Shown here: positions 35,725-47,285 of the stretch, piece by piece
Position numbering within the stretch: the stretch's first letter is position 1
How the letters are laid out: each line of letters begins with the position of its first letter
From: Rostratula benghalensis
Lineage: Eukaryota; Chordata; Aves; Charadriiformes; Rostratulidae
Length of the DNA: 64,000 nt
NCBI GenBank assembly: GCA_013399305.1
Contig: VXAI01000373.1
Span: 288,244-352,243 of the forward strand
Direction of reading: 5' to 3'
Notes under the pieces: model-generated
Seen by the model: the letters and a program-made list of their open reading frames with translations, nothing else
Databases searched by the model: none
What the model was told of the DNA's origin: nothing
Program-made: the position numbers and the translations under genes

Positions 35725-36871
35725 CTTTGGTGTGCCCCTACTACATACCTTCTCAGGTATCATCCTACAAAGAACTGCGGTAGGTGCAATTCATTTAAAA
35801 GAGGTTGGGACTTGCTGCATTTGCAGAGGGGCTGGGTGTCAGGACAATGAGTCTAAGTCTGTTACACTGGTTACATTGATTTTAGTTATTTCAGGCTTGG
35901 GATGTTTCGTGAAGTGTTAAATAAGCCGGAGGACCATGATCAGGTCAGGCAGCAAGTTCCAAGGCCTTTCATAAGAAGCTATACATCCACACCGTGAATG
36001 AATGACTGAGAAAGACAGCTATAGGAACAGCGGTAGGGAGTCTGCAAGAATCTCGGAAATCTTGAACTTAAACTGTAGGAAAATCCTGAGATTTGACAGC
36101 CAGGAGAAAAGACATTTTGTAGTGAAAAGAAATAGGGTATTGAACCAGCATATGGGGCTTGTGGATAATAATGCCTTCTCTTGCTTGTGCTGTGTATCCT
36201 GGACAATGTCATGAAATACAGTTATTGTGTTACCAACAGAAAGTGCCAAGAGGCCCTGAAGGGACTTTTTCATTTGATACTGCCACTGGGATTTATAAGT
36301 CAACCCCCTCATGCCGCCTGCACAAGAAAACCCAAATTCCAAGCACACATAAACCCAATTTTAAGGAGCATGTGCCTGACAGGTACAATCCAAAGAAGAT
36401 TCCAACAGAAGCACGAAAGGAAATCATAACTGAACAAAGCTTCCTTTCTTTCAGATTTCAACTTTGAATACACTTCTTTAACCTGTATTTTCCGTTCTTA
36501 TGAGTTTCTCTGCCTGCATCATCCTTTCTACCCCTTCCTCTCCTAAGCCTAGATTTGAATCCTCACAAAAGTCAGTAAAATTATATCATACATAAGGTTG
36601 GTATGAGTGGTTTAAAACCCTATGCACATCTACACCAGTACTTAATCGACATAAATTGTACAATATTACGGACTGCAATGTCTATCCTAAATTTGGTAAC
36701 AATAACATAAAGATATCTTCACAACTGCATTCACATGAAGATCATGGTGTGTGTCAGGCACATACCACGCTGTGAAGCTCACCAACAAGGGAGGAGGTGT
36801 CTGTAACCACCTTTCCTGCAAGAAGTGAGAAGAAGCAAATGCAAAGGCATAGGGCTGGTTCTGGTTTCTGC

Positions 36872-36924
36872 TTTATTTTGTTTTGTGAGGTTTTTTTCCC
36901 CCGGTTTGGTTTTGGGGTTTTTTG
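36872..36924. repeat. G/T-rich low-complexity tract with C5 block
   Basis: Irregular TTTTG and GGTTT units surround TTTTTTTCCCCCGG on the forward strand, at the left edge of a GC-richer patch. Confidence 0.75.
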
Positions 36925-37177
36925 TGCATATTTTCTGGGCAGTCAGTTTCTGGGTAGAAACTCCTGGCGCTTGAAACCTCACTTTCAGAATATTGGAACT
37001 GCCGTTGAGGTGAAATGAAATTGTACCTCCATGAAGGCCTAAATGTGTCAGTCTGTAGAAAATACAGCTGAGTATGGCTACATCCTCGACGGAGGGGGCT
37101 GCTGAATCAGACAACCACTCCCTGTTGCTAGGATGGGTGTTGTGTACACCTTCGTGGGCAGGAGGACATCAAGAGAA

Positions 37178-37196
37178 GGTGGTGGTGGTGGTGGTG
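37178..37196. repeat. (GGT)n short microsatellite
   Basis: Six consecutive GGT units inside a GC-richer patch. In one frame it gives a run of valines, in another a run of glycines. These make the open frames across it look unusual but do not support coding. Confidence 0.92.
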
Positions 37197-38163
37197 CTGT
37201 TCCCCTCATTCATTTTTCACCTGGATTTCTTGGAGAAGGAGGTGTCCTCAGTGCATATTACACGTTTGGTCTGTTTTGTCAGACAGCTGCAGTTCCCTCG
37301 GACACTTGCAGAGCCCCAGAAGAGACAAGGAGCATCTCAGAGCCCCCCACTTCACCACACTCCTGCAACAAGGGTACACCAGGGTGGGCCAAACAGGGGC
37401 ACGCAGCCCCACAGAGCTGAGGAATTATGTGTAAGGAAGCTCAGGGTTTACACTCTCCAGTCTCCTGCTGTGTGGGCTCCAGAGTGATTTTTAAGGGCCA
37501 CTTCATGGGAATTGTGTTGTCATGGCTGGAGTCAAGGTATGCAGCGCTCATCTGTTCGAAGAAACAACAGGGGAGAAATCTCTAGTAGATGAAGCCCTTG
37601 AGAGAGTTTCTTTTGACTCTTCCTAGTCTTTTTAGAACTGAGAAATCAAGCTTAATTGGAATTTAAAGACATTATATGGTAGGAATGACTGATGACACTT
37701 GATAGTTGAACCTGAATCGAAAGGACAAAACAAGTCATTCGTAGCAAGTATATCAAAAAAGAGCATTTAAATATCTTTAAATATTTTCTATAAAATCCCT
37801 CAGCTCTTTAGATTATTATTTTCATAAATAATAGTGTAATGCTGATTTAAAAGACAGCTCAAAAAGTGCTTTTTCATGCAATTGCAAAACCTAATGCACT
37901 TTTACATCAAAGTACATTCCCAGAGCTAATAAAAAGTTGTAATATGCCCTTTTTTTAATTGCATAGACAAACATACAGACAAAACCAGAAAGCAACTGAG
38001 TTTATTCATTATCTTTCTCTTCATTATCTTCATCGTGGTAGATGTGGGCAAAAAGATCATATGATGCTAAAAGGAGCCTGACTTCCTTGATCCTTGCTTG
38101 TTTCTCTTCCCATGTATAAACTATCTTTTAAACTATAAACAAGTAACTTAGTAATAATACTAC

Positions 38164-38227
38164 TTTATTTTATTTTATTTTATTTTATTTTATTTTATTT
38201 TATTTTATTTTATTTTATTTTATTTTA
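38164..38227. repeat. (TTTTA)n pentanucleotide microsatellite
   Basis: About 13 near-perfect copies of TATTT/TTTTA in a row, ending in TTTTAAGC. There are no transposon landmarks on either side, so an origin from a poly(A) tail cannot be shown. Confidence 0.97.
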
Positions 38228-38979
38228 AGCTAGCTGGGCAATTTCTGGAAAGCAGTCTAAACATAGAAAATTGTTCTGTAAACTCAGAAATAGCCACACC
38301 AATAAAGTACATTCATGGTCTACAACTTACATCAGACTTCAACTGACAAAACTCACTTTTAAAAGGCTTAAACAATCATTACAACCTATGAGGTGCTGAC
38401 AAAAAGATAAATAAATAATAAAAAAAAAAGCTTGTCCACTGTGGATTACTTCATAAATTCTGTCAGTCCACTACGTATTGTATGTTCTTCACAGATTATG
38501 ACTGATCCATGACAGTCCTGAGAGGAGCCATTGCAGTTGCAGTATTATGGCTTTAAATGTAATATTGGACATCACCATGAGAAAAGAATACCCCCAGGAG
38601 TCGAGGACAGAAGGTAATACAGTGGCTCTTTGAGTGGTGTGGGAGACATGGCAAAAGTGCTGCATAGCTGAACAGTTCCCTTTTGTTCTCTCTTCAGCTA
38701 TGGATCCGATTTCTCTGAATTGGGCTTATTACAATAAATATAGATGCACAACATGATTATTTACGGGAAGAAAACGGACAAAAGAGGTTGAGTTCCTGGT
38801 ACCTAAAACCTCATTTTCTGAGCTTCTCCCCTTGAGGCCCTTTTCATTTGTTGCACCATTGTATTCTCATTGTTGCTCAACGATACAAGCCTAAGCTGTT
38901 CATCAATTTACCCACTCCCCCAATCTCTTTCTCTCTCGTGTGCGCTTCCTCTCTCTTCCCATGTTAATAGTTCCCCTGA

Positions 38980-39110
38980 AATCCTATCACTTTGCTGGAG
39001 GATTGATGTAAGTCTCCAGCAATTAACATAATTACAAGCCTGATTATCTTCTAATTGCATTATGAGTATTTGGTTATTCACTACACAAATTAGAGAAAAT
39101 TAAAGAGGAG
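38980..39110. promoter_or_regulatory. Candidate conserved noncoding/enhancer block
   Basis: A 9-base perfect stem (TTGCTGGAG and CTCCAGCAA, 38992-39000 and 39014-39022, 13-base loop) is followed by closely spaced homeodomain-type cores: ATTAACATAATTAC, TCTAATTGCATTA, CAAATTAG and AAATTAAAG. Such TAAT clusters with mixed-complexity sequence and no low-complexity repeats are typical of deeply conserved vertebrate enhancers. Conservation itself cannot be seen here, so this is an inference from texture. Confidence 0.3.
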
Positions 39111-40140
39111 CAAGATCCTGTGGTGTGGGCGGTATGCTTTCTAAACTGCTATGAGCATCTGAACACTGTGAGATAACAAGAAGGTGAAGATGTTTTATAT
39201 TCCTATTGGCTCGCAGTTTTTCCTGTCTTTGTATAATTTTTTGTTTTCTTCTTTCAATGGTGTTTCATGTCACTGAAAGATGCAGTACTATTTCCTTTCT
39301 TCATGCAAGTTGGCTGACTACATACAGTAAACTAAAGTAAATGCCGTATTTTTCTATATAGATTTGGGAGAGTAAAATGATAGTCAGAAATTTGAACACA
39401 AGGTACCTAGACGATAGGCTTCTGTACCACCAATAAACATCAATAATTCAAATACATAATTAAGGGATACTGCTTGTGGTGACATCGGAACAAAACAGTA
39501 AACAAACATGAAGAATTACAACTCCCTGCCTGTCTCTTGCTAGCATCTTTGAGGTTACTGAATTATTATTTAAATAAGCAGGGATAAGTTTAAATAGTGA
39601 GTAATTAATAGAGGGCAGATTTAAAACTGAGTAGCACTTTGATGGGGCATAACCAATATAGGATAGGAATCACTTTACTGTCAGCATGCCAGCAATGGAA
39701 ATGAGTGCTTGAAATGTACAGAATGGAAATTCATGGAGAGAAAATTAAGTAACTGGATACATTTGAAAAATTATATTTTTAAAAGGAAATAAATGTAATT
39801 TGCCAAAATGGGGAGAGAAAAACTTATGGCAGGGAAAGGGAGCAAAGAATTGCAGAAAGGATTGCAGCTTCTGCTGTTGTTGGGGTTGAAGATTTGCTGT
39901 TGGAAAAACAGATAACTCATGCCTCATGCAGGACAAACCACCCTGTTGCCTTCAGTAGACTTCCTGTGAGGCAGGAGGTGGGGAGGTCTGCTCAAAGCAA
40001 AGGTGCTGAACTCCTCTGAGCATCGCTGCAGCTCTGCTGACTTCCACCCTAAGTAACTGCTGACTCTTCTTGTGTTTTGGATTTTCTCAGCACCTGCCTT
40101 GTTACAAGCCTAAACCCAATAATGTTCTTAGAGCTCTTTT

Positions 40141-40268
40141 AGAATCATAGAATTGCCTGGGTTGGAGGGGACCTTTCAGATCATCTAGTCCAACCATCAA
40201 CCTTACACTGACAAAAATCATCACTAAAACATATCTAAGCACTATGTTTACCTGTCCTGTTTTTAACA
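40141..40268 (-). mobile_element. CR1 LINE fragment, 3' end, minus strand
   Basis: The reverse-complemented CR1 3' end starts at AGAATCATAGAATTGCCTGG, continues GTTGGAGGGGACCTTTCAGA, TCATCTAGTCCAACCATCAA, and then CACTAAAACATATCTAAGCA. These correspond to the tail octamer, the 'ttggaagggacct...gatcatct' block, and the start of the upstream 'actaaaccatgtccctaagtgccacgtctac' block of one CR1 subfamily. Similarity fades after about 40256-40270. The subfamily looks different from the copy at 52921, which lacks the ACTAAAxCATxTC block. It is 5'-truncated and non-functional. Confidence 0.88.
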
Positions 40269-40647
40269 GAACCTAACCTGCCAGCACTCAAAACTGATGC
40301 CCCTGAATGAATTTACAGGATACAGGAACAGTCTAAGTCAGTGAATGTAAGTTTGGCTTCCATACCAAGGAACCTCTAGTCCCTTCCGTGTCTTAACATT
40401 TCCAGTTGGTGCTACTGGCACCCAGCCACAAGGGAATAAATTGATGGCATTTGCTTATTTCAAAAGGGTCAGCAAAGAGCCCTTGGTCAGGAATTTTGCC
40501 TTCTGACCTAGGAGTTGGATAATGTGAAATTCAAATGTGTGACCTGTAAAGTATCCATAAGCATAACTTTCTCAAGCAAGAAAAAACGTATACTGCAAAA
40601 CCCACAAGTATTTGCATGCAAAAGGAAGTGTATCTGTGATCTCTTAC

Positions 40648-40827
40648 CTGTATCTCCCTACATATCACTCTATGATTTGCTGTCCAGAATATTCCCAAAA
40701 ACCTTCTATCAAAAACTCCATTAATAACACTCCCTGTCTCGAAATGCTTCCCATTGCTTAAGCCAGGAGTTGCAAAAGTAGAAGTGTGGATCCTAAACAG
40801 GACCACGATCCTGCAAGTAAGTCTCAC
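40648..40827 (-). other. Candidate 180-bp exon, minus strand (unproven)
   Basis: Read on the minus strand, an acceptor-like TAACCCTTTTTAG (with CTCAAC upstream as a possible branch point) precedes exactly 180 bases that end in CAG, followed by the donor GTAAGA. The frame is open for all 60 codons and both borders fall between codons (phase 0-0). The peptide begins VRLTCRIVVLFRIH and ends NHRVICREIQ. I recognise no domain. The pyrimidine tract is short. A second AG/GTGAGA overlap at the left border makes the signal ambiguous. Chance remains a real possibility in 64 kb. Confidence 0.25.
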
Positions 40828-41934
40828 CTAAAAAGGGTTACTTTTGGTGGTTGAGGTACCCACTGCATTTGTCTTAAGGTCATCCACAGGTACAGGCTCT
40901 ATGCTCAAATTGAAGTGATGACAGCAAAATATAGTCATTCTCTTTTCTGCTCGCTTCAGGATTGTGTCCCTTATTTAGCACTCTGGTCCTAATTGTAAAG
41001 GAGGTTGGAACATCTCAAAGAGGTTTTAATTCACCTCGTATCTTAGAGCCAAGTGAATACCAAGCTGTGTATACAACTAACCCCAGTTGAGTTCTCTAAC
41101 CCCATCTCCCGTTCAATACTGTAATTCACAACTGAAGAAGCCTGCTACTTCTCATTATAGAGGACCAAAGGGAGTACTATTATTTTACACAAAGAAAACA
41201 ACACCACACATTTGGAAACAATGGCAGCAAATCTATTAGTATTTAGAAGCAGTACGGACCATTCCAGGCCTCCTGCTGGACAAGATGAAACTAAACTGCG
41301 GCAAGAAATTGTTCAGTCAAGTATCAAAGTTTCCTTTGCAGAATTCAACTTGCTTGTTACTACAAACATGTTCCAAAGTTTCTCTTAGAGCAAAATGAGA
41401 TCCGTCTTATTCAGACTTCTCTATTCAAAGCTCCTTAGGATGAGTAGGAAAGGAATGCCATTTCTCCACATTCTCTAGGACATAGAAGTATGGCTGGCTC
41501 TCAAGGTCCATGACTCCTGGATATTTACTGGTGAAAGAGTTGACCATTATTAAAAAATCAATTTAATGCAAATTTAAAGGGGAAAGGTGAGAACAATCTC
41601 AATTATGTATCATTCTAACACAGCCATAAAAAAAAAATAATCTCTCAACAATATAATAATTTCCTTAAATACAAATGAACTATGTATACATATTTTCATT
41701 TGCTGCTCCCAAGTGTCTGTATAAAATTATCTGGGAACCCATCACCATGTGCTTCAACTGATCCATCTAAACAGAAAATAAAGAGAGAAGCCATGCACCA
41801 TATGACTCTTTATACAGATAATTTGAAACTATTTTTCAAGTGGGTTTAAAACAGATTCAACATGAAATTGAATTTTTGCAAGTAGGTAAAATTTCATGTA
41901 ACTTTAAAAAGCTGTATAACTTTAATAGCTGTAG

Positions 41935-42005
41935 ACAGTGGGCCAAATTCAGCTTTAATGTAAAACACACTGAATTTAATGAAAAGCTTCATTGAATTTC
42001 CTGGC
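41935..42005. repeat. Possible old interspersed repeat fragment
   Basis: GTGGGCCAAATTCAGCTTTA followed by ATGTAAAACACACTGAATTTAATGA-like sequence and CTTCATTGAATTTCC recalls the 'ggccaaattc(a/t)gc...tgtaaat...ccattgaagtcaatgg' repeat seen in sauropsid genomes. Only the left half is recognisable. This is pattern memory, not an alignment. Confidence 0.35.
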
Positions 42006-43739
42006 AAATTGCCCAGTTGCCACAGGACTCAGTTTTGTACAGTCTTTCACTTTCCTCTGACTGCTTCTCGAAGCTGTCAGATGTACGTATTACAGAAGTT
42101 TTCAGGAGTCCAGGACTGGTAGTGCTAGTGGATTTAATAGCCTAATATCGAAGAGCTCGTGGAGAAAAGCCACCCTGCAATTCTGTCGAGGGAAGTAAAC
42201 AACAGATCACTGTTTTCACTGCTGCCTTTGTAAAAGGCCATTTTTTAAATTTTGCAAATACTTTTCTTGAATGACACTCCTGAAATTTAAACTCGAGCCT
42301 GGACTCCCAAGTGAAAGAATGAATTGAAAGCAAATAAACATGGATTTGTATTTTTTTTTCCTTTTGCAGTAGCACTTTACAATCCCACTTTGCAAGCAGG
42401 TAAGAATTATGAGCATCTGGTTATCGACAGAAGACATATATACTTCCTTTGAAGTACATCTTGTGCAGTGCATAGATAAAATTTCCACAACACAGTGTCT
42501 ACAAGACCCAGATAAGTTGCCCATGTGTGTTCTTTACAAGTTATGTTAGCAATTTTTAAGAGGCAATATTCATGACAGGACAAGCTAGAGCCATCTCAGA
42601 TTTTTTAAAACAGAAGGCAGAACACGACATAGGAGGTAGGACATAATACCATGCAATGGCTATCCATAAATTTGAAGTGTTATCTTCCCTTTTGATGTGA
42701 ACCTCCTCCACCACAGTGAAAAGCAAACAAAATATTGTTTCCCTGCTTCATTACTTTAGTAAGAAGGATTGACGACGTGCTTAGCTGGCAGGAAAAAAAT
42801 AATTTATTTGACTGTCACCTTATTTGTTCACCTGCTGCAAGGTAAATAGAAGCTAAGTCACTTTTTATTTATTTAGCTTTTGCAAGACACCCATACTGAC
42901 ATAGCTAGCATTATCTATTATCTACAACCACTCTATTATACTGATCACAGAAAACAAAAATGGTGCGAGACCATCCATAACAAACTTCAGCCTTAATAGT
43001 TAACATGTCAAAAACGACATTTCACCTTCTAGTTTTTTGAACAAAATGCCTTAATTTTTTTTTTTTTCACTCATCACTTGCCAATTTAAAATGGAACTGT
43101 GTTTTAAAAATAACTTCTTTCACGTCCAAAATGTACTAGCTAGGAAAGTAAACAGTCCATATGTAGGAGTTTTCAGCGTCTGGGTTTTATCTGTTATCAA
43201 AGGCCTATTACTATTAGTAGTAAAATCCCTTTGTCATAACAGTACAAAAAATGTAACCGATAAATATATTTGAAAACGCGGTTAAGAGCCAATTCCCATG
43301 TTAATTTGTCAGAGAAATTTCCCACTGGGGCGTGGCTGAAAGCAGAGAAAGTGAGTAGGGATTGTACAGAGATTACTATGTATTAGCGGAAAGCATCTCT
43401 TTTCCTGTGAAGTGAAGAATGGTATAAGCTCCACACTCAAAATGAGAGTATAAATTTGACTCAACAAAGCAGCCTGCCTGCAGGAGCTTGCTCCGCTCTC
43501 TCATTTCAGAGCACAAATAAAATGCTTTTTTATCCTGCCTTTGCAAATAGAGTCAAACATTCTAAGTAAAGTAAAACCTTATATCAAGGGGACGAGTAAA
43601 GAATTTATGTTTCAGGAGGTTGCCTGGGAGCAAAATGAGATGCAGGGTAAGAAGGTATTAAGAGAAGAAGATAGAAGGCCACAGAAGTGGACGTAGTGAG
43701 GATTTGCCTGCATTTTTTATATTATTTTTTTAATTTTGC

Positions 43740-43980
43740 ATTGGCTTCAGCACGTGCAGGACTGAGCTCTTTGTTGTCACTTTGGTGGACGGGGAACAGG
43801 CTCGGACACTGTGCCAAGGGGAACCTCCTGCAGCCCAGTTCCCACCTGCAGCTGGCTTAGTGGGGTGTGCTTCCCCAAACGGCTGTAAAAGAATCCTCTG
43901 GTGTAACAAGGAGCTGTCACTGTCTCCACAGATTGCAAATACAGCCGAGATTTCTCCTCCTGCCATGTGAATTCTGGTAA
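43740..43980. other. GC-richer noncoding patch
   Basis: A mixed-composition stretch (CAGCACGTGCAGGACTGAGC, GGTGGACGGGGAACAGGCTC and on) has open frames of 60-78 codons on both strands over the same bases. No domain, transposon or RNA gene is recognised. Confidence 0.3.
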
Positions 43981-46900
43981 CGCCCCATTGCTCTCCTTAC
44001 CAGTAAGTAAGGAAGTTGCTTACTGCTGCAGTGTTTACCTATTGAAACATTACTATTTCCAGAACACACAAATATCTTTGCAATCTGGTCAGTTTTGTTA
44101 CTTTCAGCTTAGTCAGAACTCTATTTTCTAGTGTGGATTTCGGAAATATGCAAAGGTTTTCTGGGAACATAAACATCTATTACTTCTCTGGAGCTCTCGG
44201 GTCTCTGTGCCAGAGCTGGTCCAAGGCTCTGTCTTCCAAAGGGTCACTTACTCACACGTGTCAACAGACGGGAACACGTTCAGTGGGGGAAACTGAAACT
44301 ACCAGCAAGAAGGAGGGCAACCACCTAAGTGGAAAATCCAGGTTCAAGCCTGTCATGTAAAGCAGACAGGAGAACAAACTGACCTTTGTGCTCTCCTAGT
44401 TCACACACAGCCATGGGCCAGTTGGGTATGCTAAGTCTTGTTCAGTTTCAACCAAATGGTCCTTCTCAAAATAGAAGTTTAGTTGAAATCGGTACATTTC
44501 TGGGAAAAGAAAAAAAAAGCCAAAACAAACCTTCCAATTTCAGCTAACCAACATTTTCACTGAGAGATTCTGACACAGTTCTCATGGTAAATAGATATTT
44601 TAAAATTTTTATTATGATTCAGTAGCACTATATTTATGTAGAGTACATTACGTTCTGTCTTTACTTAATCTCAGAAGATATAACAGTAATATATGGAACA
44701 CTTATGTACAGTGGGAAGACTTTATGTACACATTTGATATATTAACCTGCTATTGTTGCATGTTTATGGAACACCAATGAAAAAAAAAAATATTATAACA
44801 CTTGATCCTCAATGACAATATTATGTTAATACATCATATTTTATATATTCTGAAGAGACCTTTCCACTGTAAGCAATCACCCGCTCCCAGTATTTTTTCC
44901 AGACCCATTTTCAAGACTGTTGTACACTGAACATGCCAACAGTAGATACTTTATTTTTCCTCACAGTTCAGGGAACATAAAGGCAAGAGAGGTTCTGAGG
45001 TATACTTCACATCATACTAGACCTTACTTAAGTGTACACTGTGGAGAGATCTCAGCATCCTTCTCTTTTACCAGCTCCATTCATCTGAACGCCAGCCTCT
45101 CCATTATTTTGCAGCACCTGAGCAGCAGCCACGACTTTGGTCTCTGCTTTCAATCTAAATCAAAATTGTAAAGAGCTCTCTCCAAAGTTTCCACTAGGTA
45201 AGTCCACAAGCTCACTATCAACTCTTATTAAGACATGCTGGATTTTAATATACCACAATTCTGGGCCTCCTGTGCTCTGTGGGGGTAATAGCAGAGGACA
45301 AAAGTAGAGAAAGTAAAAAGCTAGTCTAACATATTCTGGCAGGGGGTCCTTGCACGAGACACCAGAGACTTTTAAGTGAGAATATGATGTTCTCCTCACA
45401 CTCATATCTTCTTTTCTTGTCAGCAGCTGAAGATTTGGCTAGCAACCTCCAGAGCGTTTCCCTTGGAGAACACGTACAGTGGGATCCCAATGAGCTAATA
45501 ACAGCTGGGAAATAATATCCTGGCACCCACATTTTATCTCACAATTGCAGCAGGTGGCAGTCACTTTTGTGCCATAATTTGCTCTATTTTAGAGGGTTTC
45601 TCTAGAAATCTGGGAAAATTCAACTTTAGAATCAGCAGTACTGAGTTGAAATTTATTTCTTAGTTCACTGCATGCTACTGTTACCAAGTAATTTCCTGCA
45701 GACTCAGCTGTGCATCTTGCATCAATGTAAGTTCTAAACCTCTTCAGGCATCTTATTTTTCCACATTATTCTCATCTCCAGTATCTGGCTGGTGTGCAAG
45801 TGAAAGCCTGGACAAAGAACTACTGACCCCTTTACACTGTTTTCTAAATTTATGAGCTATATTAACATAAAGGATAGCTGCAACTTTTTTTCATAATTTG
45901 GATTTTCTGCCTCTTTTTTGGTTTTATGCTGCTTACAGCTTCACTTCAGGTACTTCAGTTGATTTTTGTCACCTTAGTTTAAGATATATAGAGCTGCCAA
46001 ACCCCCAAAAGCTGCCAAAACAAAGTCTTATGTAATCATGGCGGACTCTTTACAGTTTGGTGAGGAAAGCGTAACAAGTTCTCACTTGTGAGATTCTGTT
46101 TTTCCGTTCCACCACTTCAGTGGACACACTTTCTTGCTGTGACACACTTGATCTTTAAGAAGTTGAAAGAACAAAATCATGGAGGTTATGGCTACCAGAA
46201 GTTACCGCTAAGCGTATGTGGGCATATCAAATGAAAGACCATACCGTACTTGCAGTTTGCTATAACCTACTTGTACCCTTCATGGGTTATTTTTAGAGAT
46301 AAGAGGAAGTGTGTCCCAGTATAGCAATTCTTACAAACTATATTTAATCTCCAGAAATTCCTTTTCTGTATTTTGAAATTAACCAGCATGCTTTCTGTCT
46401 GACTAATTAGGCCAACATTCTTTTAAAGGGCATCAGTTGGCTTCATTTTCAAATTTACTTATGGAGAACTATCTGATGCAACCACTGCAGTACATTTAGC
46501 TGCCTGTTCCCTATCATTTCTTTCAAGTTATTTTGATAAATGGATGTATTGATGTTTGCTAACCACAGAATGTGATTTTAGAGAACATCTTTGAGACGCA
46601 GACCAGGAGTTTCTACATATGCTACAATGAAGTGAAAAACACCATGTGGAATTCATTCACCCTCTGGAGAATGAAACCTACAGGGACTCTGGGCTGCAAA
46701 AATATAATGGTATATGGAAACACAAGTCACCTGTTCACTTTACACCTGCCCCACTCTGGTAAACCACATCCTTTTAACAAGAACAAAAATTCACGGATTT
46801 TGCAGTTACTGACAAGAGCCAGTGATAGTGATTTCCATGCATTTCTTTTTTTGTCCTCTAAATTTCAAGGCAATTTTAAAACTGCACTGCTGCTTTCTTC

Positions 46901-47079
46901 CTGGTACTGGAGACCTAAGGGAAATTTTGATACTTTAATGGGAAAAGTAAATAAACAATTAGAAAGATGCATCATACCCTCCTCAATCTCACACTGATTC
47001 TTATGCCTTCTCTATTCCTCTTCCCCTTCAAGTCAATCTTGCACAAGACTCACTACATTCGCTGCAGTCCATTTTTTAC

Positions 47080-47105
47080 TCAGATGTCTTTCTCAGATGT
47101 CTTTA
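47080..47105. repeat. 13-bp tandem duplication
   Basis: CTCAGATGTCTTT is present twice in tandem (starting at 47080 and 47093) in otherwise unique sequence. Confidence 0.85.
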
Positions 47106-47196
47106 AAGTATCTGTCTCTTTTCTTCTCTTCCAAAATTAGGTTTGACACTAAAATGTTTGTCCATATTTTTAAAATCTATCAGTTTACCTTATATA

Positions 47197-47285
47197 TCAC
47201 AGTACTGTGACTAATACTAATCATGCTAGCACTTTAATAATTAATAGTAATTAATTCATATTTATTAATTAATTGTTAATTACAT
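47197..47285. promoter_or_regulatory. Dense TAAT/ATTA block after a 14-bp palindrome
   Basis: TCACAGTACTGTGA (47197-47210) is a perfect palindrome. Soon after, 47235-47283 contains repeated TTAAT/ATTAA cores (TAATAATTAATAGTAATTAA, TTCATATTTATTAATTAATT, GTTAATTAC). It could be an AT-rich homeodomain-binding element or just AT-rich drift. It is followed by less skewed sequence up to about 47390. Confidence 0.3.

Larger units (their letters stand above)
31881..36779. other. No gene seen; mixed noncoding
   Basis: Includes the 25-bp minisatellite, the acceptor-like site and the palindrome near 33.9 kb. Open frames around 34370-34830 overlap on both strands and match nothing I know. Confidence 0.5.
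36780..37500. other. GC-richer patch with overlapping open frames
   Basis: Open frames occur on both strands (the longest 37074-37487 forward, 137 codons). They overlap in different frames and include a valine run from the GGT satellite. The forward translation is rich in H, P, Q and G without a recognisable domain. Stops are rare in all frames because the composition is less AT-rich, so the frames are poor evidence for a gene. No transposon landmark was seen. Confidence 0.3.
37501..40140. other. No gene seen; AT-rich noncoding
   Basis: Holds the TTTTA satellite and the candidate regulatory block near 39 kb. A clear acceptor-like TTTTGTTCTCTCTTCAG ends at 38697, but every frame after it meets a stop before a donor. 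Confidence 0.55.

Noticed and set aside
37074..37487. 137-codon open frame, forward, with VVVVVV run
   Set aside because: It lies in a GC-richer patch where stops are rare, overlaps frames on both strands, and includes a GGT satellite. No domain is seen.
38698..38760. Exon after TTTTGTTCTCTCTTCAG
   Set aside because: Every frame meets a stop before any donor, and the region shows no polyadenylation context for a final exon.
45114..45197. Possible exon between TTATTTTGCAG and CACTAG|GTAAGT, forward
   Set aside because: All three frames contain stops before the donor, so it cannot be an internal coding exon; a noncoding exon is possible but unsupported.
46572..46997. Longest open frame, 141 codons, forward
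   Set aside because: It starts with GTG, has its first ATG well inside, shows no domain I recognise and no proper splice borders. By rough estimate about one frame of this length is expected by chance in 64 kb of AT-rich DNA read six ways.
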